A stretch of 64,000 bases of DNA from Chiayiivirga sp. (lineage in GTDB: Bacteria > Pseudomonadota > Gammaproteobacteria > Xanthomonadales > Xanthomonadaceae), in assembly GCA_022647565.1 (NCBI GenBank), contig JALCLA010000001.1, forward strand, positions 1 through 64,000. Reading direction: 5' to 3'. How positions within the stretch are numbered: the first letter of the stretch is position 1; each line of letters opens with the position of its first letter. Below are positions 44,343 to 52,882 of this stretch, piece by piece. The position numbers and the translations under genes are program-made. The notes under the pieces were generated by a model. It worked only from the letters and a program-made list of their open reading frames with translations, did no database searches and had not been told where the DNA came from.

Positions 44343-46526
44343 ATGCGCTTGCCCGGATTCCGGCTCCCCGTGCTGCTCCTGGCCTTGTTCGGCGCGACCG
44401 TCCAGGCCAAGACCTGCCTCGTCCTTTCCGGTGGTGGCGCGCGCGGCCTGGCCCACATCGGCGTGCTCAAGGTGCTGGAGCGCGAACGCGTACCGGTGGA
44501 CTGCATCGTCGGCACCAGCATGGGCGCAGTGATCGGCAGTCTCTATGCGAGCGGGCTGGAGGCGCAGGAGATCGAACAGGCGATGGCCGCGATCGACTGG
44601 GCGGCGGTGATGCAGGACCAGTCCGATCGCAGCGATCGGCCGCTGCGCCTCAAGCAGCAGGACCGCAGCTTCCTGGTGGGTGCGGCGATCGGTTATCGCC
44701 ACGGCAAGTTCGGCTTGCCGCGCGCGCTGGTGCGCGGGCAGCGCTTCGGATTGGTGTTCCGCGGCTTGTTGCTGCCGACGGCCGGGATCGAGGATTTCGA
44801 CCGCTTGCCGATCCCGTTCCGCGCCATCGCCACCGACCTGGAGAGCGGCATCATGCAGGTGCTGGCCGACGGCGACCTGACCAGCGCGGTGCGCGCCAGC
44901 ATGGCGGTACCGGGTGCCCTGCCACCGGTCGAACGCAACGGTCGCCTGCTGATCGACGGGGGCGCGGTGAGCAACCTGCCGGTGAGCATCGCGCTCGACC
45001 TCGGTGCGGACCGCATCATCGCGGTCGACATCAGCGCGCAGCTGGTTCCGCGCGAGCTGCTGACCTCGCCGATCGCGGTGACCGATCAGATGGTGACGGG
45101 AATGATGCGACGCCAGACCGAGGCCGAGATCGCGGCCTTGCGCGCCGGCGACGTGCTGCTGACGCCGCAGCTGGGGCAGATCGGTTCGCTCGATTTCGCC
45201 CTGGCACAAGGCGCGGCGGTGGCACCGGGCGAGGCAGCGGCCGTGGCTGCGCGCGACAAGCTGGCGCGCATGTCGGTGTCACCCGCGGCCTACGCCGCCT
45301 GGCGCGAACAGCGTCGCGGCGCGATCCATGCCCTCGCCGCACCAACCCGGATCGAACTCGAGAGCGATTCCGGCCCGGGCCGCACCGCGGTGCTGCGCAG
45401 CTACCTGCACGAGCATCCGGGTGACGCCTTCGACCAGGCCCAGATCGAGCGCGAGATCGCGCGTTTGTACGCACGCGGCGAGTTCGTCGCGGCCGACTAC
45501 CGGATCGAGCCCGATGCGGCCGGCGATGTCCTGCGCATTTCCTTGCGCGACAAGGAGTGGGGCAGCGGCACCCTGCGATTCGGCCTGCGCCTGGAAGACG
45601 ACTTCGACGGCAATAGCGCCTTCGACCTCGGCGGGCGACTACGCGCCACCGAAGTCAACGACAGCGGCGCGGAGTGGGTGGCGGATGCCCAGATCGGCAA
45701 GACCACGCACCTGGGCTACGAGTGGCTGCAGCCGCTGGGTGCGGCGCGGCAGTGGTGGCTGTTGCCGCACGCGGCCTACCACGCGCGCAACCAGCCGCTC
45801 TTCCTCGGGCAGGATCGCGCCCTGGAGCTGCGCCGCCAGTCGTTCGACGCAGGCCTCGATGCCGGTTACTGGATCGACGACTGGGGCGCGCTGAGCATGG
45901 GCGTCTTCCACCGCACCAGCCGCTACGAGGGCCGCACCGCCGCAAGCGAGTTCGATCCGATCACCCAGAACAGCACCGGCCTGCGCCTCGACTTCCAGCG
46001 CGATACCCAGGATGACGCGCAGTTTCCGCGGCGCGGCCAGTTCGTGCAGGGTTCGCTGCGCCACCACCTGCGCTCGCTCGGCGGCGAGTTCGACGCCACC
46101 GTGCTGGAACTGCGCGGCTTGCAGGCGCTTCCGCTCGGTGACGACGATCGCCTGCTGTTCCAGACCCGGTTGCAGTACACCGAAGGCGACAACCTGCCGG
46201 CCGACGAGTTCAGCTTCCTCGGTGGCTTCCTCGACCTGTCGGGATATCCCGAGGACGCGCGCGTCGGACGCCATTCGGCCCTGGCGCAGGCGATCTACTA
46301 CCACCCGCTCGCCAGCCTTTTCGGTCGCTATCGCGTGTTCGCGGGCGGTTCGCTCGAGAGCGGCAACACCTGGGAGTCGGAGCGCGACATCGGCTTCGAT
46401 TCGCTGCTCTGGGGCGGCAGCATTTTTGCCGCCGCGGAATCGCCCCTTGGCGCGCTCTATCTCGGCTACGGTCGCACCGAGGCGGGCGAAGACTCGCTGT
46501 ATCTGTTCGTGGGCAAGCCGTATTGA
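44343..46526 (+). CDS. Patatin-like phospholipase with BamA-type barrel (type Vd autotransporter, PlpD-like)
   Basis: A 727-residue protein: signal peptide (cleavage after QAK or nearby), patatin domain (about 25-290), one POTRA-like segment (about 325-400) and a C-terminal 16-strand Omp85-like barrel. Patatin signatures are the oxyanion loop SGGGARGLAHIGVL, nucleophile GTSMG and catalytic Asp in IDGGAVSNLP. The domain order matches Pseudomonas PlpD, where the barrel carries the lipase to the surface. The protein ends LFVGKPY with an aromatic last residue. A GTG at 44325 is an alternative start. Confidence 0.92.
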   Translation: MRLPGFRLPVLLLALFGATVQAKTCLVLSGGGARGLAHIGVLKVLERERVPVDCIVGTSMGAVIGSLYASGLEAQEIEQAMAAIDWAAVMQDQSDRSDRPLRLKQQDRSFLVGAAIGYRHGKFGLPRALVRGQRFGLVFRGLLLPTAGIEDFDRLPIPFRAIATDLESGIMQVLADGDLTSAVRASMAVPGALPPVERNGRLLIDGGAVSNLPVSIALDLGADRIIAVDISAQLVPRELLTSPIAVTDQMVTGMMRRQTEAEIAALRAGDVLLTPQLGQIGSLDFALAQGAAVAPGEAAAVAARDKLARMSVSPAAYAAWREQRRGAIHALAAPTRIELESDSGPGRTAVLRSYLHEHPGDAFDQAQIEREIARLYARGEFVAADYRIEPDAAGDVLRISLRDKEWGSGTLRFGLRLEDDFDGNSAFDLGGRLRATEVNDSGAEWVADAQIGKTTHLGYEWLQPLGAARQWWLLPHAAYHARNQPLFLGQDRALELRRQSFDAGLDAGYWIDDWGALSMGVFHRTSRYEGRTAASEFDPITQNSTGLRLDFQRDTQDDAQFPRRGQFVQGSLRHHLRSLGGEFDATVLELRGLQALPLGDDDRLLFQTRLQYTEGDNLPADEFSFLGGFLDLSGYPEDARVGRHSALAQAIYYHPLASLFGRYRVFAGGSLESGNTWESERDIGFDSLLWGGSIFAAAESPLGALYLGYGRTEAGEDSLYLFVGKPY

Positions 46527-46634
46527 GAAGATGCCCGGAAAGTGGTGGTGCACCGTGCGCTGCCTCGTCGAGGCCAAGACTTGGCCATGGCAAACAGTGT
46601 TCACTTCCCCCGGAACGAACTTGAGAGAAACGTC

Positions 46635-47099
46635 ATGAGGCCCCTTGCAGTGTTCGTGCTCCTGTTCCTTGCATTCACGGGCATGCCCTCCCAGACGCAC
46701 GCTCAGGAAGTGACCTTCTACCCAAGCCGGCCCACGGTTGTGGACGACATCATCGTTCTTGCGTGCTACCCGTTTGGCCCCTTCGTGGAGACCACGTCCG
46801 TCAGCATCGCCGGTCAGGTGGTCACCGTTCGCCTTGTCCAAGACGGTTTCGACTTTTCTCCCAACCCACCACACTGCGCCGAGGTTCAGGTTGGTCGCCT
46901 GCCCGCGGGTTCGTACACATTCGTGGTCACCAGCGAACTCTTCGCCTTCCCCACCAACACTCAGACGTTCGCCTTGGACGTTTCGGCGTTGCCGATTCCG
47001 ATGGGGCATCCTTCGCTCGCGGCGCTGGGTTTGTTGCTCGGACTCTTCGCCGTGAGGGCTTGCTTGAAGCAAGGGTGGCGGAGGGGATCGAGATCGTGA
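46635..47099 (+). CDS. Small exported protein with IPTL-CTERM-like C-terminal anchor
   Basis: A 154-residue protein with signal peptide (from MRPLAVFVLLFLAFTG, cleavage near THA-Q), a beta-rich middle with a single Cys pair region (LACYPFGPF, PPHCAEVQ), and a C-terminal end of IP-x-x-x-PSLAALGLLLGL, a hydrophobic helix and a basic tail (KQGWRRGSR). That tripartite end resembles IPTL-CTERM and PEP-CTERM sorting signals recognised by exosortase-type systems. The matching exosortase is not in this window. The start at 46635 is chosen because it opens the signal peptide. Confidence 0.7.
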   Translation: MRPLAVFVLLFLAFTGMPSQTHAQEVTFYPSRPTVVDDIIVLACYPFGPFVETTSVSIAGQVVTVRLVQDGFDFSPNPPHCAEVQVGRLPAGSYTFVVTSELFAFPTNTQTFALDVSALPIPMGHPSLAALGLLLGLFAVRACLKQGWRRGSRS

Positions 47100-47155
47100 C
47101 CCGCCGCGCTGCGGGCTGCGATACTGCGCGGCCCGCCATCGCCTGACCCCGTCGC

Positions 47156-48010
47156 ATGATTGACCTGCTCACCGCCCTGCTGCTCGGCATCATCGAAGGC
47201 ATCACCGAGTTCCTGCCGATCTCCAGCACCGGGCATTTGCTGATTGCGCAGCACTGGCTGGGGCATCGCAGCGATCTGTTCAATGTCGCGATCCAGGCCG
47301 GCGCGATCCTCGCGGTGGTGCTGATCTATCGCCGCCGCCTGCTGGGCCTGCTGGCGGCCTTCGCCGGACGTGACCTGGGCGCGGCCTACGATCCGCTCGG
47401 CGTCGACATCGCGCCGGCGCAGGCCCGTGCCTATGGCTACAAGCTGATGGCTGCGTTCGCGGTGACCGCGGCGGGCGGCCTTGCGGTCAAGGCGCTGGGC
47501 TGGACCTTGCCCGATCACCTGCAACCGATCGCGTGGGCGCTGATCGTGGGCGCGGTGTGGATGGTGCTGGCCGAACAACTCGCGGCGCGGCGTGCGGCGC
47601 GCGAGGGCGAGCGCACCGAAGTTTCCTGGATCACGGCGTTGCTGGTGGGTGCGGTACAGGTCGTGGCGGGCGTGTTCCCCGGCACCTCGCGTAGCGCCGC
47701 CACGATTTTCGTGGCCCTGTTGTCGGGCACCACCTCGCGCGCCGCCGCCACCGAGTTCGCGTTCCTCGTCGGCATCCCGACCATGTTCGCGGCCACGGCC
47801 TATGAAGCACTGGGCGCGCTGCGCCAGGGCGATGGCGTGACCGAGGATTGGGCGGCGCTGGCGGTGGCCTTCTTGGCCTCGGCCGTGACTGCGTTCATCG
47901 CGGTCAAGTGGCTGCTGGGCTACATCCAGACCCATCGCTTCACCGGGTTCGCGCTGTATCGCGTGGTGCTGGGCCTGGCGCTGTTGCTGTTGCTGCCGGG
48001 CGCGGGCTGA
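47156..48010 (+). CDS. uppP: Undecaprenyl-diphosphatase UppP (BacA)
   Basis: A 284-residue membrane phosphatase. The two active-site segments are EGITEFLPISSTGHLL near the N-terminus and VFPGTSRSAATI in the middle, with catalytic Glu/Ser and Arg residues in place. It recycles undecaprenyl pyrophosphate, the lipid carrier for peptidoglycan and O-antigen. Length is close to E. coli BacA (273). It converges on the TPR gene 26 bp away. Confidence 0.96.
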   Translation: MIDLLTALLLGIIEGITEFLPISSTGHLLIAQHWLGHRSDLFNVAIQAGAILAVVLIYRRRLLGLLAAFAGRDLGAAYDPLGVDIAPAQARAYGYKLMAAFAVTAAGGLAVKALGWTLPDHLQPIAWALIVGAVWMVLAEQLAARRAAREGERTEVSWITALLVGAVQVVAGVFPGTSRSAATIFVALLSGTTSRAAATEFAFLVGIPTMFAATAYEALGALRQGDGVTEDWAALAVAFLASAVTAFIAVKWLLGYIQTHRFTGFALYRVVLGLALLLLLPGAG

Positions 48011-48036
48011 GTCGGGCGCGCCCCGCAAGCGCGGCG

Positions 48037-49377
48037 CTACGACACTGCCGGCGGCGCGGACGCATCGAACTCCGGGTTGGCCACGGCCCAATGCCGCGCC
48101 GCTTCGTCCGGGCGTCCCGCGGCTTCGCAAGCCGTGGCATGCCAGCCGGCGAGCAGCATCTGCATCGCGGCGTCATCCTGTTCGGCGCGCAGGCGCGCGA
48201 GGCGTTCGCACGCGGCATCGGCGTGGCCGGCCGCGATCTCCTGCCGCACCAGCACCAGAGTCGCGCCCACGCTGTGCGGCTGCAGTTGCAGCGCGCGCTG
48301 CGCCAGGGTTTCGGCCTGCGATGCATCACCCCGGGCCTCGACCAGTTGCGCCGCAACTTCATGCGCCGCGGCATGATCGGGACGCGCCGCGACCCAGCGC
48401 AGCGCGGCTGCCGCGCCGCGCGCCGCGTCCTCGCCCTGCAGCGCAACCAGGGCACTCCAGGCAAAGTCGAGCTGCGGGTGCTGCTCCAGAGTCTCGTCGA
48501 GGAAGGCGTTCGCCGCTTCGATTTCGCCACGCGCGACAAGGGTGGCGAGCAAGGGATCGAGCGCATGCGGCTGGGCCGGTGCGCGCCGCAGTGAGTCGCG
48601 CAGGTGCCGCAGCGCGGTCTCGGAATCCCCGCGATCGGCCGCGATCTGCCCGGCCAGGGTCAGGGCGCGCACGTCGTCCGGTACCTGCTCGATCAGGATC
48701 GCGGCGTGGCGTGCACCCTCGTCGTGTCGGCCCTGGTTCAACAGCGCATCGATCAGGGCGAAGCGCAGCGTGCGCTGCCGCGGTTGCGCCTCCAGCGCGC
48801 GCCCCAAGGCCTGTTCGGCAAAGGCAAAGTGCCGCTGGTTGAGATAGCACAGGCCCAGCACGCCGAGCACGACGGCATCGCCCGGCACGCGCTCGCTCGC
48901 GAACTGCATGCGCCGCAACGCCGCCGCGCCTTCGCCGCGCGCCAGTTGCACCTGCGCCCACAGCGCGTCGAGGTGCGGATGTTCGGGCGCGATGCGCTCG
49001 GCGAAACGCAGGTGCTGTTCGGCCTGCTCCAGTTGTCGCGCCGCGACCGCCAGCTCGGCCAGGCCCAGGTAGGCCATGAGCTGGTTCGGGTCATGCTTGA
49101 GTGCTTCGACGAACCCGGCGCGGGCGCGGTCGAACGCACCGGCCTGCACCGCGAGGCGGGCGCGACCGAGGTGCAAGGCCGCACGCTCCGGCGCCAGTTC
49201 GAGCGCACGCGCGAAGGCGAGGTCGGCATGACGCAGTTCCCCGCCCTGCTGCAAGGCCAGGCCGAGCAGGTGGTGGGCTTCGGCATTGGTCGGTTCGTTC
49301 GTCACCCAGGTGGTGGCGGCCTGCACCGCGGCCACGGTGTCGCCGCCGCGCAGGGCGGAAAGTACGGTTTCGAGCAT
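48037..49377 (-). CDS. Tetratricopeptide-repeat protein
   Basis: A 446-residue protein from the ATG at 49377 built almost wholly of TPR units (for example AEAHHLLGLALQQGGELRHAD, ALHLGRARLAVQAGAFDRA, HLDALWAQVQLARGEGAAAL). About a dozen 34-residue repeats can be counted. It lacks a signal peptide or other domain, so it probably acts as a cytoplasmic scaffold. No partner is evident; it sits between uppP and recC, convergent with the first and divergent from the second. Similar TPR proteins accompany glycosyltransferases elsewhere. Confidence 0.8.
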   Translation of the reverse strand: MLETVLSALRGGDTVAAVQAATTWVTNEPTNAEAHHLLGLALQQGGELRHADLAFARALELAPERAALHLGRARLAVQAGAFDRARAGFVEALKHDPNQLMAYLGLAELAVAARQLEQAEQHLRFAERIAPEHPHLDALWAQVQLARGEGAAALRRMQFASERVPGDAVVLGVLGLCYLNQRHFAFAEQALGRALEAQPRQRTLRFALIDALLNQGRHDEGARHAAILIEQVPDDVRALTLAGQIAADRGDSETALRHLRDSLRRAPAQPHALDPLLATLVARGEIEAANAFLDETLEQHPQLDFAWSALVALQGEDAARGAAAALRWVAARPDHAAAHEVAAQLVEARGDASQAETLAQRALQLQPHSVGATLVLVRQEIAAGHADAACERLARLRAEQDDAAMQMLLAGWHATACEAAGRPDEAARHWAVANPEFDASAPPAVS

Positions 49378-49498
49378 GGGGAATCGCCGGATTGGAACAG
49401 GCGGCGTGGCCGCGGGAAGGCGCGCATTGTAGCCGGTTGCGCGCTGCCGGGCCGTGACCGGTCGCAATCCCTGCGACGCGCTTTGGCATCATGCGCCC

Positions 49499-52400
49499 AT
49501 GCCTGTGCCTACCGATTTCCGCCTCTATCACGGCAACGCGCTCGAAGTGCTGGCGGGATTGCTGGCCGAGGAACTGCGTCAGCCGGCTCCCGCGCAACCC
49601 TTGCTCGCGCCCGACACCATCCTGATTCCGCAGGCGGCGATGCGGCGCTGGCTGCAGGCGACCCTGGCGCAGCGCCACGGCATCGCCGCCAATCTCGAAT
49701 TCCTCACCCCGGGCGAATTCGTGACGCGTGCGCTGCGCTCCAACCTCGGCCCGGACCACGACGATCTCGATGCCGCCACCCTGGCGTGGCGGCTGTACGC
49801 AAGCCTCAACGACGCGCCGCTGCTGGCGCAACCCGCGCTGGCCTCGCTGGCAACCTACCTGGGCGATGGCGACCCGCTCAAGGCCTGGACGCTGGCGGTG
49901 GAACTGGCCGGCGTGTTCGAGAAGTACCAGGCCTGGCGTCGCGACTGGCTGCTGCGCTGGGAAGCCGGGGCCGATCCGCACGATCTGCAGGCCGTCCTGT
50001 GGCGCAGGGTCGCGGGCGGACGTCGGCACCGGGCGCGCCGCCTCCAGGAGTACCTGACGCGCTTCGACGAGGGTGATGCGGTGCCGCTCGGACTGCCCAC
50101 GCGCCTGTTCGCCTTCGGCACGATCAACGTGTCGCCCGATGTGTTGCGTGTCATGGCCAGCCAGGCACGCGCCGGCACCCTGCACTTCTACCTGCCGACT
50201 CCGTGCCAGGAATACTGGGGCGATCCCGGTTCGCGACGCGGGCGCCTGCGCGCCGACCTCGATCCATCGGTCGAGGCGAGCCAGGACAACCCGCTCTTGC
50301 GCGACTTCGGCGCCGCGGGCCGGGATTTCCTGTCCCTGCTCGCCGGCTATGAGGTGGTACATCCTTCGGGCGACATCGGCGCGTATGCCGATCCGCTGGT
50401 GCGCAGCGCGGACTCGCCGCAGGACGAGCCCTTGCGCGAGAGCCTGCTGCACCGGATGCAATCGGACCTGCTGCATCGGCGCGCAACTCCGCTGCTGGCT
50501 ACGCGCGCCACGCTCGACCGCGACGACCCCAGCCTGCAGTTCCATGCCTGCCATACGCGCCTGCGCGAGCTGCAGGTACTGCACGACCGCCTGCGCGCCC
50601 TGCTCGACGATCCGCGCTTCGATCCGCCCTTGCAGCCGCGCGAGATCGCGGTGCTGGCCCCGGACATCGAGCCCTACCTGCCCTACCTCGATGCGGTCTT
50701 CGGCGCCGCCGGGCGCGACGACGCCATTCCCTATGCCAAGGCCGATGCCAGCCTGTTGGCCGCGTCGCCGCTGGCAGCGGCCTTCCTGCAGCTGCTGGCC
50801 TTGCCGGTGTCGCGCTTCGGCCGGGAAGAACTGCTCGACCTGCTCGCCAGCCCCGCCCTGGCGCACGCTGCCGGGCTGGATGCGGACGACTTCGGACGCC
50901 TGCAGGACTGGCTGAAGCAGGCCGGTGCGTGCTGGGCGCTCGATGCCGCACACCGCGCCCGCCACGGTGCACCGAAGGATGCGGCCTACACCTGGCAGTT
51001 CGCGCTCGATCGCCTCTTGCTGGGTCACGCCAGCGGCAGCGAGGCACCAATCGCCGGCGTGGCACCGTGGCCGGAACTGGAAGGCAGTGCGCTGCAGGCA
51101 CTCGATGCGCTGCTGCAGCGCCTGCGCGTGCTGGCGCGCTACGAGCGCATCCTGCGCGAGCCCATGCCGCCGGCGCGCTGGCGCGAACAGCTGCTCGCGC
51201 TGCTCGACGATGTCCTGCCGGGCGAGCCGCCGGACGCCGCCGATCAGCGCGCTCTGGAGCGCCTGCGCCAACTGATCGACGAGTTCGCGCGCAACGCGCA
51301 AGTCGCCGGCTTCGAGTCGCCCTTGTCGCCCGAGGTGGTGCGTGCGCATTTCACCCGGGTCCTGGGCGAAGCCGACACGCGCGCACCGCTGCTGACCGGC
51401 GGCGTCAGCTTCGCGCGCATGGTGCCGATGCGTTTGCTGCCGTTCCGGGTCATCTGCCTGCTCGGCATGAACGATGGCGACTTTCCGCGCCGCGATCCGG
51501 TCAGCGGCCTGAACCGGCTCACCGCCGAACTGGGCACGCCGCAGCGTCGCCACGGCGACCGCTCCACGCGCGAGGACGACCGCTATCTGTTTCTGCAGCT
51601 TTTCGCCGCGGCGCAGGATGCGTTCTACCTGAGTTGGCTGGGCCGGCATCCGGTCGACGACAGCGCGCGCGAAGCCTCATCCGTGGTGACGGAACTGCTC
51701 GCGGCCGCCGCTGCCCAGCACCACGACGCCGGTTCGGCCGCGCGCGATCTGGTGCTGGTGCATCCGCTGCAGCCCTTTGCCGCGGCCGCGTTCGGTCAGT
51801 GTCGGCCCGACGGCAGCAGCGATCCGCGTCAGTTCAGCTATCGTAGCCAATGGCATGCGGCCGCCGCGCGCCTCGCAGGCGCACGCCGCGCGCAGTCGCC
51901 GTGGATCGGATCCGGCACTTCCTTGCCCGTGATCCCCAGCGTGGAGCGCGAGCTTCCGCTCGATGCCTTGCGCCGCTTCCTGCTTGATCCGACCGGGCAG
52001 TTCCTGCGGCAACGCCTGGCGCTGCGCTTGCCCGAGCGGGTCGAAGCGGAAGAGGACATCGAACCGCTCGGTCCGCCCGAGCGCGGTGCGGCGCGCTTGC
52101 AGCTGCAGCGCAGCGTGTTCGAGGCCGGGTTGGCGGGCGAAACCCGCAAGGCGATGCTGGATCGCCTGCAGGCGCAGGGCTTGTTGCCGTCGGGTGCGCT
52201 CGGCAGTCGCGTGCTGGAACGCGTGCGGGGCGAGCTGGAGCCGTATCTCGACGCCTACGCGCGCTGGCGTGCGGACTCGTCTGCGCAGTCGTGCCTGCTG
52301 GAGGTGGACATCGACGGACTGCGCCTGCACGGCCGCCTCGACGGCGTGCATCCGCAAGGCCTGGCCCGCCTGCGCTTCGACGAGCCGAACGGGTCCTCGA

Positions 52401-52882
52401 TCCTGCGCCACGGCCTGGATTGGCTGTTCGCATCGGCCGCCGGCGCCGGGCTGGCGCTGCACGAGTTTCACTGGATCAAGTCACAGGGCGCCGGCCCGCA
52501 CCATCGCGCCGCGATTCCGCCGGAACAGGCCATCGCGGCGCTGCGCTGCCTGCTCGCCTTGCGGCACGAAGGTCTGCAGGCACCGCTGCCCTTCGGGCCG
52601 TACAGCGGCTGGAAACTGTTCGATGCTGGTGATCGCGTTGCCGGCTTGCGCAAGGCCGCGCAGCAATGGCGTGGGAGCGAGCAGCAATGGGGCGAGGGCA
52701 GCGGCGAGGCGCCGCGCCTGGCGTTGCGCGGGCGCGATCCGTTTGCCGACGCCACCGGCCTGCGCGAGTTCGGCCGCGTCACGGGCCTCGTGTTCGGCGC
52801 GGTGACGGCCGGACGGCCGGAACCGATCGAGCTCGGCGACCTCGCCCCACCCGCGGACGACGAAGAGGAGGACGCCGCATGA
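49499..52882 (+). CDS. recC: Exodeoxyribonuclease V subunit RecC
   Basis: A 1127-residue protein near E. coli RecC (1122). It starts FRLYHGNALEVLAGLLAEEL and has the conserved IPQAAMRRWLQATLAQRHGI and the large SF1-helicase-like fold lacking ATPase motifs; DDRYLFLQLFAAAQ and LPFRVICLLGMNDGDFPR in the middle are typical. RecC recognises Chi and holds RecB and RecD. Its stop overlaps the recB start by four bases, and recD follows recB in the same way. Confidence 0.96.
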   Translation: MPVPTDFRLYHGNALEVLAGLLAEELRQPAPAQPLLAPDTILIPQAAMRRWLQATLAQRHGIAANLEFLTPGEFVTRALRSNLGPDHDDLDAATLAWRLYASLNDAPLLAQPALASLATYLGDGDPLKAWTLAVELAGVFEKYQAWRRDWLLRWEAGADPHDLQAVLWRRVAGGRRHRARRLQEYLTRFDEGDAVPLGLPTRLFAFGTINVSPDVLRVMASQARAGTLHFYLPTPCQEYWGDPGSRRGRLRADLDPSVEASQDNPLLRDFGAAGRDFLSLLAGYEVVHPSGDIGAYADPLVRSADSPQDEPLRESLLHRMQSDLLHRRATPLLATRATLDRDDPSLQFHACHTRLRELQVLHDRLRALLDDPRFDPPLQPREIAVLAPDIEPYLPYLDAVFGAAGRDDAIPYAKADASLLAASPLAAAFLQLLALPVSRFGREELLDLLASPALAHAAGLDADDFGRLQDWLKQAGACWALDAAHRARHGAPKDAAYTWQFALDRLLLGHASGSEAPIAGVAPWPELEGSALQALDALLQRLRVLARYERILREPMPPARWREQLLALLDDVLPGEPPDAADQRALERLRQLIDEFARNAQVAGFESPLSPEVVRAHFTRVLGEADTRAPLLTGGVSFARMVPMRLLPFRVICLLGMNDGDFPRRDPVSGLNRLTAELGTPQRRHGDRSTREDDRYLFLQLFAAAQDAFYLSWLGRHPVDDSAREASSVVTELLAAAAAQHHDAGSAARDLVLVHPLQPFAAAAFGQCRPDGSSDPRQFSYRSQWHAAAARLAGARRAQSPWIGSGTSLPVIPSVERELPLDALRRFLLDPTGQFLRQRLALRLPERVEAEEDIEPLGPPERGAARLQLQRSVFEAGLAGETRKAMLDRLQAQGLLPSGALGSRVLERVRGELEPYLDAYARWRADSSAQSCLLEVDIDGLRLHGRLDGVHPQGLARLRFDEPNGSSILRHGLDWLFASAAGAGLALHEFHWIKSQGAGPHHRAAIPPEQAIAALRCLLALRHEGLQAPLPFGPYSGWKLFDAGDRVAGLRKAAQQWRGSEQQWGEGSGEAPRLALRGRDPFADATGLREFGRVTGLVFGAVTAGRPEPIELGDLAPPADDEEEDAA

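Noticed and set aside
49091..51649. An 852-codon open frame opposite recC and the TPR gene
   Set aside because: It crosses two real genes and has shadow composition.
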